The notes under the pieces are model-generated. The model was not told the origin of the DNA and ran no database searches. It saw nothing but the letters and a program-made list of their open reading frames with translations. Below, one piece after another: positions 41,555 to 51,275 of a stretch of 64,000 nt of DNA. The translations under genes were made by a program, and so were the position numbers. The stretch's first letter is position 1; the number at the start of each line of letters is the position of its first letter. Source of the stretch: Acidobacteriota bacterium (GTDB lineage: Bacteria; Acidobacteriota; Terriglobia; Terriglobales; Acidobacteriaceae); the NCBI GenBank assembly GCA_023410055.1, contig JAEYQK010000057.1, forward strand, positions 1-64,000, written 5' to 3'.

Positions 41555-42403
41555 TTACTGAATTTGAATCACGTCTTCCGACGCGCCGGCCTTCAACTCG
41601 TTCGTGCGCTCGACCACCCTTCGCGCAAACTCGAAGAACTCCTTCGCGTGAGGGTCCTGCTCGCCATTGACCGTCACTGGTTTGCCTGAGTCTCCGCCCT
41701 TGCGGACGTCCGGATTCAGGTCGATCACGCCCAGGAAGGGTACGTCGAACTGCTCGGCCGTGCGCTGGCCGCCACCCTTGGAAAAGATGTCGATCTCTTC
41801 GCCACAATGCGGGCACTTGAAGGCGCTCATGTTCTCGACGATTCCGAGCAGGTCGACTTTGACCTGGCGGAACATTTCTATCGCTTTGCGAGCGTCCTGA
41901 AGAGAAACGTCAGATGGCGTGGTGACGACGATCGCGCCGGTCAGCGGTACGGTCTGAATCAGCGAAATAGCGACGTCACCAGTTCCAGGCGGCAAGTCGG
42001 TAACGAGGAAGTCGAGTTCTCCCCAGGCTACTTGTTCGAGAAACTGGCGGATCAACTGGTGGAGCATTGGTCCGCGCCAGATGAGTGGCTTGTCGCCGGG
42101 GTTAAGGAAGCCCACGGAGATGACCTTGAGACCATACTGTTCGAGAGGCTCGATGCGGTTCTCGCCGACTACCTTCGGAGTGGCACTGGTACCTAGCATC
42201 AGCGGCACGTTCGGACCGTAGACGTCCGCGTCGAGCAGGCCCACCTTGTAGCCGAGCTTCGCGAGAGCGATCGCAAGGTTCACGGAGATTGTGGTCTTCC
42301 CTACTCCACCTTTACCTGACCCTACGGCGATGATTGCGTTGACTCCGGGTATGGGCTGCGGTCCTGCAGGACGCTGTCCGGGTTGATGAACGTGTGAACC
42401 CAC
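41555..42403 (-). CDS. mrp: Mrp/ApbC-type iron-sulfur cluster carrier
   Basis: A P-loop ATPase that carries and transfers Fe-S clusters to apoproteins. The 282 residues begin with a short tail and the deviant Walker A GSGKGGVGKTT (28-38). LLDADVYGPNVPLML and TDLPPGTGDVAISLIQ follow. The cluster-binding CPHC motif lies at about residue 199. The usual N-terminal MIP18/DUF59 domain is absent, so this is the short form. It is convergent with the peroxiredoxin gene and stands alone. Confidence 0.93.
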   Translation of the reverse strand: MGSHVHQPGQRPAGPQPIPGVNAIIAVGSGKGGVGKTTISVNLAIALAKLGYKVGLLDADVYGPNVPLMLGTSATPKVVGENRIEPLEQYGLKVISVGFLNPGDKPLIWRGPMLHQLIRQFLEQVAWGELDFLVTDLPPGTGDVAISLIQTVPLTGAIVVTTPSDVSLQDARKAIEMFRQVKVDLLGIVENMSAFKCPHCGEEIDIFSKGGGQRTAEQFDVPFLGVIDLNPDVRKGGDSGKPVTVNGEQDPHAKEFFEFARRVVERTNELKAGASEDVIQIQ

Positions 42404-42481
42404 TTGGACTCCTTCCAGTGCTTTCGATGTCGTACGACCGAAGTTTGATTATATCTTTCACCGATAGAGCGCTTTTTAGGG

Positions 42482-42529
42482 TAGGGATTCCTCGTCCCCT
42501 TCGACGCGCTCAGGGTCCTCGGAATGACA
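42482..42529. repeat. Interspersed repeat TAGGGATTCCTCGTC...GGAATGACA, copy 3
   Basis: A longer member of the family seen at 31411, 34583 and 48217, with 12 extra bases in the middle. It lies between mrp and the esterase gene. Confidence 0.7.
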
Positions 42530-42580
42530 CATATGGAGTGCTTGCATCCTTGTTGACGAATCTGCGATCTTGATTGTGCA

Positions 42581-44125
42581 ATGAGAACTCGCCTGCTTCG
42601 CTTCGCGCTGATACTCCTGCTTGCTGTCCCCCTTGCTGCGCAGACACGTACGCCTCATGTGACGTTCCGCGTCTCTCTGGCATCAGAGGCATCTGCTGTG
42701 CCCCTCTCTGGCAGGTTGATCGTATTCATGTCGTCGAAAGCGAAGGGTGACAAGCTGCTAGCGCCAGAATTCGGCCCCGGTACGCGCGATATCTGGATCA
42801 CGGCTAAGGAAGTCCACGATCTCAAACCGGGCGAGTCGGTGGACATTGACCCGGACGAAATGGCTTACCCCGAGAAGTTTGAAAAGGCGACGCCCGGCAA
42901 TTATCATGCGATGGCGCTGCTCGACGTTGATCACAATTTCGTCTACCTGGGACATCTATCGCAAGGCGACCTGACCGGTCGTGACGGAACAGAGGAAGGA
43001 TTCAATCCGGCACAAGAGCGAGTTGTAGCACTCACCTTGAAGAAGCAGTTTAAGCAGAAGCCAATCGATCTACCACCTCATGCAGAGCTGCTGGATTTCG
43101 TCAGTCCATCGTTGTCTGCGTTCTGGGATAGGCCGATTCACATGCGCGGCGTGGTCGTGCTGCCGCCCGGATACTCGCCGAAATCCAAGAGCACCTGGCC
43201 TACTGTCTACTGGACGCATGGATTCACGGCCAATCTGGACACGATTGTTCAGTACGTTGCGCCGACGTACTACGCGTCGATGGAGCAGCGACGCTCGCCC
43301 GAGATGATCTACGTTCTGTTGGACGAGTCTTGTCCGATGGGAACGCATGAGTTCGCAGACTCGGCGAACAATGGGCCGTGGGGACACGCGCTAACGACCG
43401 AGCTGATTCCCTACCTCGAAAGCAAATATCGGATGGACGCGAAGCCATCGGGTCGTCTGCTGAACGGGCACTCGTCAGGCGGATGGGCGGCGTTGTGGCT
43501 TCAGGTCACCTATCCCGACGTGTTCGGCGCGTCGTGGCCCACCGCTCCCGATCCGTCTGATTTCCGGAGCTTCATGGGGCCAAACCTGACAATGAATCCT
43601 CCGCAGAATATGTATCGACGTCCTGATGGGAGACCGTGGATGTTGGTTCGAAGCGGGAAGAAAGATACCGAGTCGATGGAAGACTTCGCTAAACAGGAGC
43701 AGGTGCTCGGGGCCTACGGTGGCCAGATGTCATCGTTCGAGGCTGTTTTCAGCCCGCGAGGACCAGATGGGCGCCCGATGCAGTTGTTTGATCGGAAGAC
43801 GGGAGACGTCAACCCAGCAGTCGAGAAGGCGTGGGAGAAGTACGATATCGCGAGAATCCTGCGCGAGAACTGGTCAACGCTTGGGCCGAAGCTCAATGGC
43901 AAGATTCACCTGATCGTCGGAACCGAAGACACATTTCACCTTGAAGAATCGGCGCACCTGCTGGAAGAAACCGTGAAGCAACTCGGCGGAAAATGGGACT
44001 TCCGCTATTTGCCGGGACGCAACCACATGGATCTTTACCGTGGCGGGCTGGCCGATCAGATCGCGGTTGAGATGTACAAGGTTGCGAGGCCGGGAACGTT
44101 CTTCCAGTCGAGCATGACTAGGTAG
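42581..44125 (+). CDS. Secreted esterase, enterochelin-esterase-like alpha/beta hydrolase
   Basis: A 514-residue exported hydrolase. The signal peptide is RLLRFALILLLAVPLAAQ. An N-terminal beta-rich region (to about residue 175) precedes an esterase-D-type alpha/beta hydrolase domain. The nucleophile Ser298 lies in LLNGHSSGGWAA, and a late His in GRNHMDLYRG closes the triad. The layout matches the enterochelin esterase/acetyl-xylan esterase superfamily, which acts on siderophore or polysaccharide esters. No siderophore or glycan cluster lies beside it, so the substrate is open. It stands alone between two repeat elements. Confidence 0.82.
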   Translation: MRTRLLRFALILLLAVPLAAQTRTPHVTFRVSLASEASAVPLSGRLIVFMSSKAKGDKLLAPEFGPGTRDIWITAKEVHDLKPGESVDIDPDEMAYPEKFEKATPGNYHAMALLDVDHNFVYLGHLSQGDLTGRDGTEEGFNPAQERVVALTLKKQFKQKPIDLPPHAELLDFVSPSLSAFWDRPIHMRGVVVLPPGYSPKSKSTWPTVYWTHGFTANLDTIVQYVAPTYYASMEQRRSPEMIYVLLDESCPMGTHEFADSANNGPWGHALTTELIPYLESKYRMDAKPSGRLLNGHSSGGWAALWLQVTYPDVFGASWPTAPDPSDFRSFMGPNLTMNPPQNMYRRPDGRPWMLVRSGKKDTESMEDFAKQEQVLGAYGGQMSSFEAVFSPRGPDGRPMQLFDRKTGDVNPAVEKAWEKYDIARILRENWSTLGPKLNGKIHLIVGTEDTFHLEESAHLLEETVKQLGGKWDFRYLPGRNHMDLYRGGLADQIAVEMYKVARPGTFFQSSMTR

Positions 44126-44159
44126 TGGAACGAAGTTGCCGTCGAGACGCACCGACTAT

Positions 44160-44954
44160 TCATTGGACTGGAGTACACTTCACCTCACCGGGAACAGCCT
44201 TGACCGATGGTCGTGGGAAGAGTCCCACCACGACGGGATATGCTATGGCGGAGGGACAGCTTATTTGTGCAGGTGGAATGCCCTCATCACCCACAGTCCA
44301 TTCTTTTCCTCCTTCTCGGCGATAGCCCGTGCATTTCGGCACTGGCGCGACCGCCAATCCGTACCGCCGTGTGAACTTGCTCCAGCAACTCTTTCCGTCC
44401 TTGGGTATGGAGCAATCTCCGCCAACCACACGTAGATACTTCAGTGACACACCTTCATTCGTAGTGGGCACGAACTCCAGATGGTCATTCCACCAAGCTG
44501 AATCCTCGAATACCTTCTTCCCAGTATTCAGATCCAGAACGCGGAAAGGCATTCCGGCATTACTATCGCCATCTGCTGCCTCCAAAAACAGAAGCGATCC
44601 CTTCACGCCTTCGAAACTCCACCACTCCTTTGCCATGAATCGTTCTGTTGAAGAATGCGCCCGGCGACATGCGGGCGCGTTTTCGTTTGCGAAAGGTGTG
44701 ACCGTGACCCAGCGCGTACCTTTCATGCCTGGGTCGTTCAGTTCCTTGATCATGAAATCGCGATAGTAAAAACAGGAGAGTTGAATCTGCACGGGATTGT
44801 TCGGCATGAGATAGCGAGAATGTCCCAGATTGACGACAATCTTGCGAATGGGCTTGTCGAAGGATTCCGGTGGCGAGTCAGAAGCCGAAGTGGAGTCTCC
44901 CAGCAGGACGATCGCACTAAGCAGCGCAACAACAGCTTTCTTTAGTGTTGTCAT
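44160..44954 (-). CDS. Secreted protein of unknown function
   Basis: A 264-residue protein that I do not recognise. It starts with a signal peptide (MTTLKKAVVALLSAIVLLGDSTSA). The mature part has several Trp and six Cys residues (for example QLSCFYYRDF, GGDCSIPKDGKSCW, KCTGYRREGG and QISCPS), so disulfides are likely. I chose the ATG at 44954. A longer frame from 45119 would read through a palindromic repeat and gives Arg/Pro-rich nonsense. It is convergent with the esterase gene, 34 bp apart. Confidence 0.72.
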   Translation of the reverse strand: MTTLKKAVVALLSAIVLLGDSTSASDSPPESFDKPIRKIVVNLGHSRYLMPNNPVQIQLSCFYYRDFMIKELNDPGMKGTRWVTVTPFANENAPACRRAHSSTERFMAKEWWSFEGVKGSLLFLEAADGDSNAGMPFRVLDLNTGKKVFEDSAWWNDHLEFVPTTNEGVSLKYLRVVGGDCSIPKDGKSCWSKFTRRYGLAVAPVPKCTGYRREGGKEWTVGDEGIPPAQISCPSAIAYPVVVGLFPRPSVKAVPGEVKCTPVQ

Positions 44955-45060
44955 TCGTATTCGCTTCCGTACGCAGCGCCAGTGTACCACCTGCAACTCT
45001 TCCAAACGGCGCGGACGGACCCGCACGTCCCGCCGGGGCGGCGGCGCGCTTGATGATGCT

Positions 45061-45111
45061 GCCGGACTGGAGTCCGGCGCTACAATAAGGCGCGGACTCC
45101 TCGTCCGCGCC
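45061..45111. repeat. Palindromic repeat GCCGGACTGGAGTCCGGC plus second hairpin
   Basis: An exact copy of the 8+8 palindrome and GCTAC found at 34672-34694. It is followed by a different second hairpin, GGCGCGGAC-tcctc-GTCCGCGCC (45089-45111). It lies between the cydB stop and the secreted unknown gene and may stop cyd transcripts. Confidence 0.78.
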
Positions 45112-45151
45112 CAGATCACCCGATCACGAAATCATCCGATCATCCGATATC

Positions 45152-46201
45152 TCAGTACCCGTGACCCGCGCCATCTCCCAACTGCACCTTCCCTTTGAAC
45201 ATGCGATAGACGAAGACGAAGTAGCCGAGGGCCAGGGTTATGCCGATCGCCCACCAAACTAGGCCAATGGTCAGGCCGTAGTGGGGTGCTGCGGTGTTGT
45301 GGATAGTCAGGCTGTAAGCGGGATTCCCAGCGGCGGGCAGAACATTCGGATAAACGCCAACTACCGCGCCTACTAGCATGAAGGTGATATAGACGGCTGA
45401 AGATACAAAGGCGGCCTTTTCGTTGCCTTTCATGTGAAAGGTGAACAACGCAGCCAGGCTCGCAAACACCACAACGGGTATAGCGAGTGCGATCGGGTAC
45501 TCCTTGTAGTTTGTCAGCAGCGCAGGATTGACCTTGATCGTCAGCATAAGGCTGACGAACGTAAGGATCAGAACCGCCGGCCAGACGAAGCTGGCGGCTC
45601 TTCGAGCACGCGCGTTGATCTCGCCTTCCGTCTTGGTGGCGATGTACAGTGCTCCGTGCATGGTCAGAACGGCAAGTGCGATCACGCCGGCCATCACTGT
45701 GTACCAGTCGAGAATGCCGGGGTTCGGACCGACACGCCAGTTGGTCCAGAGCGGCTCGAAGAAGTAGCCATCGGGGCCGAGAGGCACGCCGCGGATGACG
45801 TTACCCAGCGCGGCACCATAAAAGATCGCCAACAAGATGCTGGCAGCTGAGAAAACGAAATCAAAGAAGCTGCGCCAAACAGGGCCGTCGAGGTGGCTGC
45901 GCAGTTCGATGCCGAGTCCGCGGCCCATGAGCAGCCACAGCACCATCATCAGTGGCAGATAGAATCCGCTGAAGGCTGAGGCGTAAAGCAGTGGGAAGGC
46001 GAAGTAGAGCGTCCCGCCGGCGGCGAGCAGCCAGACCTCGTTACCGTCCCACACGGGGCCGATGGCGCGAAGGTTGATGCGGCGTTCCTCGTCGGTGCGT
46101 GCAACGAAGAGGTGGATGATGCCTGCGCCAATGTCAAAGCCGTCGAGCACGACGTAGGCGGCGATCATTACTGCAACGATCCAGAACCAAACGGTCGGCA
46201 T
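45152..46201 (-). CDS. cydB: Cytochrome bd quinol oxidase subunit II
   Basis: The second subunit of the bd-type terminal oxidase, a membrane protein of 349 residues with about nine helices. The N-terminal VVLDGFDIGAG and the GPVWDGNEVWLLAAGG block are family signatures. FYLPLMMVLWLLMGRGLGIELR follows. It stabilises the haem-bearing subunit I. The gene lies 2 bp behind cydA on the minus strand, the last of rrf2-cydA-cydB. No cydX-like small gene is evident after it. Confidence 0.96.
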   Translation of the reverse strand: MPTVWFWIVAVMIAAYVVLDGFDIGAGIIHLFVARTDEERRINLRAIGPVWDGNEVWLLAAGGTLYFAFPLLYASAFSGFYLPLMMVLWLLMGRGLGIELRSHLDGPVWRSFFDFVFSAASILLAIFYGAALGNVIRGVPLGPDGYFFEPLWTNWRVGPNPGILDWYTVMAGVIALAVLTMHGALYIATKTEGEINARARRAASFVWPAVLILTFVSLMLTIKVNPALLTNYKEYPIALAIPVVVFASLAALFTFHMKGNEKAAFVSSAVYITFMLVGAVVGVYPNVLPAAGNPAYSLTIHNTAAPHYGLTIGLVWWAIGITLALGYFVFVYRMFKGKVQLGDGAGHGY

Positions 46202-46203
46202 GG

Positions 46204-47577
<1,374 letters not shown>

Positions 47578-47594
47578 AAGACACCTTTCAGTGT

Positions 47595-48080
47595 TTACGT
47601 TGAACTGGCATTTGTTTCACCGGATGCGAGTCCGGCTGGATTTATGAGGCCGTTGTTAACAACCGAAACAGTTGAAACCGTTCTTTTTGCTAAATCCGCA
47701 AGCGAGGCCCGCTTGAGCACCGCCGTCATTGCCGCCTGAGCCTCGGCCCATACAGAGTGAGCTGGACAAGAACTGTGGCGCTCGCAAGGTTCGCCGGGCA
47801 TCAGGCAAAAGTTGAGTTGGATCGGGCCTTCGATGGCCTCGACCACGTCCAAGAGCGAAACTTGATCGGGCGGACAGGTCAACTCGAAACCGCCATCTAC
47901 GCCGCGTCTTGAGGCAACGAGCCGTGCGCGAACGAGGGCTTGCAGGACTTTAGACATGAAGCTCTCGGGAACCGCTGTCGCTTCGGCAAGTGCCGCACGC
48001 TGGACACGGGCCGCAGGTGGCAACCCTGCCAGGTGGATCATGACTCTAACAGCGTAATCAGCAGCACGGGTTAATTGCAT
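47595..48080 (-). CDS. Rrf2-family iron-sulfur regulator
   Basis: A 161-residue winged-helix regulator. The DNA-binding part is MQLTRAADYAVRVMIHLAG and PESFMSKVLQALVRARLV, followed by GVDGGFEL. Three cysteines, Cys92, Cys99 and Cys105 in FCLMPGEPCERHSSC, match the cluster ligands of IscR and NsrR, so a 2Fe-2S or 4Fe-4S cluster is likely. I chose the ATG at 48080. The gene lies directly ahead of cydAB. A perfect 8+8 palindrome 19 nt upstream of its ATG (48099-48123) is a candidate site, suggesting autoregulation and control of the oxidase by NO, oxygen or iron-sulfur status. Confidence 0.9.
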   Translation of the reverse strand: MQLTRAADYAVRVMIHLAGLPPAARVQRAALAEATAVPESFMSKVLQALVRARLVASRRGVDGGFELTCPPDQVSLLDVVEAIEGPIQLNFCLMPGEPCERHSSCPAHSVWAEAQAAMTAVLKRASLADLAKRTVSTVSVVNNGLINPAGLASGETNASST

Positions 48081-48098
48081 GGTATTGGACAAGTTTAC

Positions 48099-48123
48099 AT
48101 TGTGGATTCTTTTTGTCCACAAT
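48099..48123. promoter_or_regulatory. Palindromic operator candidate upstream of rrf2-cydAB
   Basis: ATTGTGGA-N9-TCCACAAT is a perfect 8+8 inverted repeat, 19 nt before the Rrf2 start codon. A third half-site-like TTGTCCA lies between it and the ATG on the minus strand. The total length (25 bp) fits an Rrf2-type dimer site, though the sequence is not that of E. coli IscR or NsrR. Confidence 0.6.
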
Positions 48124-48216
48124 TGGCGTTATGGTGCGCCTGCTGGAAGGTTGCTTCAGTGATGCGTGTCACAGGAGAAGGTGACGAGTTGTAATCCTGC
48201 GGCTTCGTGGCAGTTA

Positions 48217-48252
48217 TAGGGATTCCTCGTCGCTCCGCTCCTCGGAATGACA
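48217..48252. repeat. Interspersed repeat TAGGGATTCCTCGTC...GGAATGACA, copy 4
   Basis: A member of the same family as 31411, 34583 and 42482, with a CGCTCCGCTC middle. It lies between the Rrf2 regulator promoter region and the thioesterase stop. Confidence 0.75.
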
Positions 48253-48261
48253 AGTCCTGTG

Positions 48262-48768
48262 CTAGCTACCGCTTTGAGCTTTCTTGCGATCGGCATTGGC
48301 GCGGCGCGCTTCCCTGCGGCGGCCCGCGTCTTCGTAGCGGCGCTTCTCTTCGGCAGTTTCGGGAATAACTGGTGCTATCGGAACGCGATTGCCGTGCTCG
48401 TCGATAGCAACGAAGGTCAGGTAGGCAGAGCTAACATGACGATGACTTTCTTCGCGGAAGTTCTCGACCCAAACCTTGACGCCGACTTCCATTGAAGTGT
48501 TGAAGACGCGATTGACAGATGAACGCAAGACCACCAGGTCGCCGACGTGGCCGGGCGTCAGGAAGTCCAGATGATCAACCGAAGCTGTAACGAGATACCG
48601 GCGCGAATGACGATGGCCCGCCAGCGCTCCGGCGAGGTCGATCCAGTGCATCAGGCGTCCACCGAGCAACGAGCCTAGGGGGTTGGCATCGTTGGGCAGC
48701 ACTATCTCATTCATTTCTGACTGGGATTCGCGTACGGGACGTGGCTTCAGCAGGTCGTTCTCTGTCAT
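48262..48768 (-). CDS. Acyl-CoA thioesterase, hotdog fold
   Basis: A 168-residue cytosolic thioesterase of the YciA/BACH type. The hotdog signature ANPLGSLLGGRLMHWIDLAGALAG holds the catalytic region, then SRRYLVTASVDHLDFLTPGHVGDLVVL and the SSAYLTFVAID strand. It hydrolyses acyl-CoA to free acid and CoA. The C-terminal 35 residues are charged and helical (EEKRRYEDAGRRREARRA). It lies 55 bp downstream of the unknown Cys-rich gene at 48824 on the same strand. Confidence 0.93.
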   Translation of the reverse strand: MTENDLLKPRPVRESQSEMNEIVLPNDANPLGSLLGGRLMHWIDLAGALAGHRHSRRYLVTASVDHLDFLTPGHVGDLVVLRSSVNRVFNTSMEVGVKVWVENFREESHRHVSSAYLTFVAIDEHGNRVPIAPVIPETAEEKRRYEDAGRRREARRANADRKKAQSGS

Positions 48769-48823
48769 GTGCCGTTCAACTTTCGTTTTAGTTTTGCCTT
48801 AGCGTCCTTCGCGTTGAATGCTT

Positions 48824-49222
48824 CTAAGCGCGTCGCGAGAAGAACGCTTCCAGGTAGCACTCCGCCATTCTTTGCAATCGCGGATCGCTGTGCTGCTTGG
48901 CCCAAGTATTTTGATGACGGTCGAACTCCAAAGTACCGCAATCTGCCGGACGATAATTCAGTTCGCAGGCGTAGCGAAGCGTCACCTTGCTGTCGGAGGA
49001 AGCGGCGACGACGAAACGGACGGCGTCGGCGTGCCTCTCGGGTGGAAGATGATTGCACTTGGGGTATCCCAGATTGCAGTGGTCGCGGAGGTCAAGATCG
49101 CTGGGCATATGCTGTGCCGCCGAACACTTCCCTTTCCAAGGCGCGCCGAGTGGTAGACGCGCTGGATGGGGATGGGACGAGTTGTCCATCTTTTCGGTTG
49201 GAATGAAAAAGGGGCAAGCCAT
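48824..49222 (-). CDS. Conserved Cys-rich protein of unknown function
   Basis: A 132-residue soluble protein beginning MACPFFIPTEKMD. Blocks such as HPARLPLGAPWKGKCSA, LRDHCNLGYPKCNHLPPERHADAVRF and LRYACELNY resemble a family I recall from other acidobacteria (from memory; no function known). The paired Cys and His residues suggest metal or iron-sulfur binding. The overlapping plus-strand frame has a composition unlike a protein and was rejected. It lies 55 bp ahead of the thioesterase gene and may form a pair with it. Confidence 0.75.
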   Translation of the reverse strand: MACPFFIPTEKMDNSSHPHPARLPLGAPWKGKCSAAQHMPSDLDLRDHCNLGYPKCNHLPPERHADAVRFVVAASSDSKVTLRYACELNYRPADCGTLEFDRHQNTWAKQHSDPRLQRMAECYLEAFFSRRA

Positions 49223-49233
49223 AACACCTCGTA

Positions 49234-49313
49234 TAGCCCTGAAGGGCTCACCTCAGCGGCTGAAGCCGCCTTGCGGGAATCGCTTGTGGCACGGCTGAAG
49301 CCGTGCCCTTCCC
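49234..49313. repeat. Composite palindromic repeat (three hairpins)
   Basis: AGCCCTgaAGGGCT, GCGGCtgaaGCCGC and GGCACGGCtgaaGCCGTGCC followed by CTTCCC. This is the best-preserved copy of the element also found at 12215 and 18273. The spacing of the first two hairpins is identical to that at 18273. Confidence 0.8.
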
Positions 49314-49386
49314 GAACACGAACAGCAGATCAGTCATTCTAGCAGTCGGCTTGCGCTCTGGAACAGGAAGCGGCGACACTATAGTT

Positions 49387-49698
49387 ATGGATCGAATTGC
49401 TATGTTGAAGGAAGTTCTGGCGGCGGACACGAACAACGTCCTGGCACGGTATGGATTGGCGATGGAGTATTCGAAAACAGGCGCGACGGACGATGCACTG
49501 GCGGAATTCAATGCGTTGATTGTGGCGAATCCGGGTTACGTTGCGGCTTATCAGCAGGCCGCGCAGACGCTTGTCAATGCCGAGCGCTTTGACGAAGCAA
49601 AAGCGATGCTGGAACGAGGAATGTCCGCCGCCGAGCAGGCCAGGAATCCACACGCACGTAGCGAGATGGAGATGATGCTGGAGGAGATCAGTCGCTAA
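49387..49698 (+). CDS. Small TPR-repeat protein
   Basis: A 103-residue protein made of about three TPR-like helix pairs: NNVLARYGLAMEYSKTGATD, then ALAEFNALIVANPGYVAAY and DEAKAMLERGMSAAE. It has no signal peptide or membrane segment, so it is probably a cytosolic adaptor. The ATG at 49387 begins MDRIAMLKEVLA. The longer frame from 49303 reads through repeat-like sequence. Its stop overlaps the 3' end of the convergent ExbD-like gene by 4 bp. Confidence 0.8.
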   Translation: MDRIAMLKEVLAADTNNVLARYGLAMEYSKTGATDDALAEFNALIVANPGYVAAYQQAAQTLVNAERFDEAKAMLERGMSAAEQARNPHARSEMEMMLEEISR

Positions 49699-50141
49699 TT
49701 CTTGTTCGGAGTAGTTGGTTTCCGCTCGGTGAGGAACGCGACATTCTCGATACCTGACGCGCGCACACTGTCCAGCACCTCACTGACATTACCGATTTTT
49801 GTGCGGGCATCGGCTTCGATGTAGACCTTCCTTTCGGCACCGTTCTTGACTCCCTGTTGGATCAGAGCGGGCAACTGTTCGGGCTTTACCTTCTCCGAAT
49901 CGAAGAAAATTGAGCCGTCCTTCGCAACGGAGATAGTCAGCGCATCCTCCCTGAGCGCTTTGCGCATCGGCATAGGACTTCGCACTTTCGCGAGATCGAC
50001 GGCTGCACTCGACCTGCTGCAGATTGGACGTCCCCAGTCTCCCCAGAAAAACACGAACAATACGAAACAAAGTCCGAGGAAAGCGAAACCGAAACTATTC
50101 AAGTCCAGCTTGAATCGGTTCTTCAGCGGCTTCTTGACCAT
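49695..50141 (-). CDS. ExbD/TolR-family protein
   Basis: A 148-residue inner-membrane protein with one N-terminal helix (FGFAFLGLCFVLFVFFWG, residues about 16-35) after a basic tail, and a periplasmic ExbD domain (LTISVAKDGSIFFDSEKVKPEQLPALI, then KVYIEADARTKIGNVSEVLDSVRASG). ExbD works with ExbB and TonB in energy coupling to the outer membrane. No exbB or tonB lies beside it, so it is an orphan subunit. The helix lacks the usual conserved Asp, which questions proton-driven function. I chose the ATG at 50141 with GGAG 7 nt upstream. Confidence 0.78.
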   Translation of the reverse strand: MVKKPLKNRFKLDLNSFGFAFLGLCFVLFVFFWGDWGRPICSRSSAAVDLAKVRSPMPMRKALREDALTISVAKDGSIFFDSEKVKPEQLPALIQQGVKNGAERKVYIEADARTKIGNVSEVLDSVRASGIENVAFLTERKPTTPNKN

Positions 50142-50246
50142 AGTCAACTCCGTCGACTACCAGCCTTAAATGACAACGGTTGCTCGTGGCCCGCAATTCT
50201 ACACCTGAATAGACACCAAACGACGGCTTTTCGTGCCCGCTGAGAA

Positions 50247-51053
50247 TTACTTGTTGGGAACAGATATTCCCTGGCGTCTGCGGGCTTCACGGAGGCCGCG
50301 TTCGAGAAGGCCCGGGAACAGCTGGTTCAGCTTGATGGCGAGGTGGTAGTACCAGGGAACGACGACCTCGCGCTTGCCTTTGAGATACCCGCGTAGGGTG
50401 GCGCGAGCGACTCGCTCAGCGGTGGCTCCGATTGGGCTCTTCGGGCCGTCAGCGTATCTCTCGCCTCGAACGGTGTTCTCCATAAAGTTGGTCTTGATGA
50501 AGCCCGGGCAAACGGTAAGGACATTGATGCCGTGGTTACGCAGTTCAAGACGCGCGCCTCTGCCGAAGGCGTTCAGGGCATGCTTCGTCGCCGCATAGGC
50601 AACGCCGGGCGGTGAAGCGATGTATGCGGCAACGCTGGAGATGTTGATGATCGTGCCGCCGCCCTGCTGCTTCATCTGCGCTGCGGCGACCTGTATGCCA
50701 TCAACGGCTCCGAAGAGATTGGTATCGAACATCTCGCGGCAGGCCTTCATGTCCATCGCGGCTACGGTGTCGAGCAGGCCGTGTCCGGCGTTGTTGACCC
50801 AGATATCGACGCGGCCGAAGTTGTGGAGCGTCAGGCTCATGAGGCGCTCGATCTCTTCCCTGTGGCGAACGTCACAGGCGACGGCCATCGTGCGGTCCTG
50901 ATGGCCGATGCGGGCGCGAGCAGCTTCAGCACGCGACAGATCGCGTGAAGAGAGCACCACGTTGGCTCCCTCGTCAGCGAACAGCTTGGCGATGGCTTCG
51001 CCGATGCCCATCGAAGCACCGGTAATGACGGCGACTTTTCCGTTCAGCAGCAT
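50247..51053 (-). CDS. Short-chain dehydrogenase/reductase
   Basis: A 268-residue NAD(P)-dependent SDR. The cofactor motif is TGASMGIG (residues 10-17), followed by DIWVNNAGHG. The catalytic Ser lies in NISSVAAY and the Tyr/Lys pair in YAATK. The C-terminus after residue 210 is helical and membrane-associating (VVVPWYYHLAIKLNQLFPGLLERGL), as in lipid-directed SDRs of the DltE/retinol-dehydrogenase kind. The substrate is unknown. It stands alone on the minus strand, divergent from the MoxR gene. The heptanucleotide repeat at 51106 lies in the shared promoter region. Confidence 0.9.
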   Translation of the reverse strand: MLLNGKVAVITGASMGIGEAIAKLFADEGANVVLSSRDLSRAEAARARIGHQDRTMAVACDVRHREEIERLMSLTLHNFGRVDIWVNNAGHGLLDTVAAMDMKACREMFDTNLFGAVDGIQVAAAQMKQQGGGTIINISSVAAYIASPPGVAYAATKHALNAFGRGARLELRNHGINVLTVCPGFIKTNFMENTVRGERYADGPKSPIGATAERVARATLRGYLKGKREVVVPWYYHLAIKLNQLFPGLLERGLREARRRQGISVPNK

Positions 51054-51105
51054 GGCATAAAGATGGCACAGGGGCGGGGATTCGTGCCATTGAAAAGAGC
51101 AGGAA

Positions 51106-51147
51106 GTACTCGGTACTCAGTACTCAGTACTCAGTACTCAGTAGCAA
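51106..51147. repeat. Heptanucleotide tandem repeat (GTACTCA), 5-6 units
   Basis: Units GTACTCG, four GTACTCA and GTAGCAA in strict 7-bp phase lie 52 bp upstream of the SDR start, in the divergent region shared with the MoxR gene. Confidence 0.85.
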
Positions 51148-51275
51148 CGTCAGAGTTGCACTGAACGTCCAATAAAGCACGATTGCGGCGCCGAGGCTGA
51201 ACCGTCGGTGCTTTTGTCTTAATCTGGCATCTAACGCGGTACTGGAGCTTGCTCCAGAGAGGTCTCTTTCAGGTC

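Noticed and set aside
49695..49698. 4-bp overlap of convergent gene ends as a regulatory antisense feature
   Set aside because: Small convergent overlaps are common in compact genomes, and no extra signal is present.
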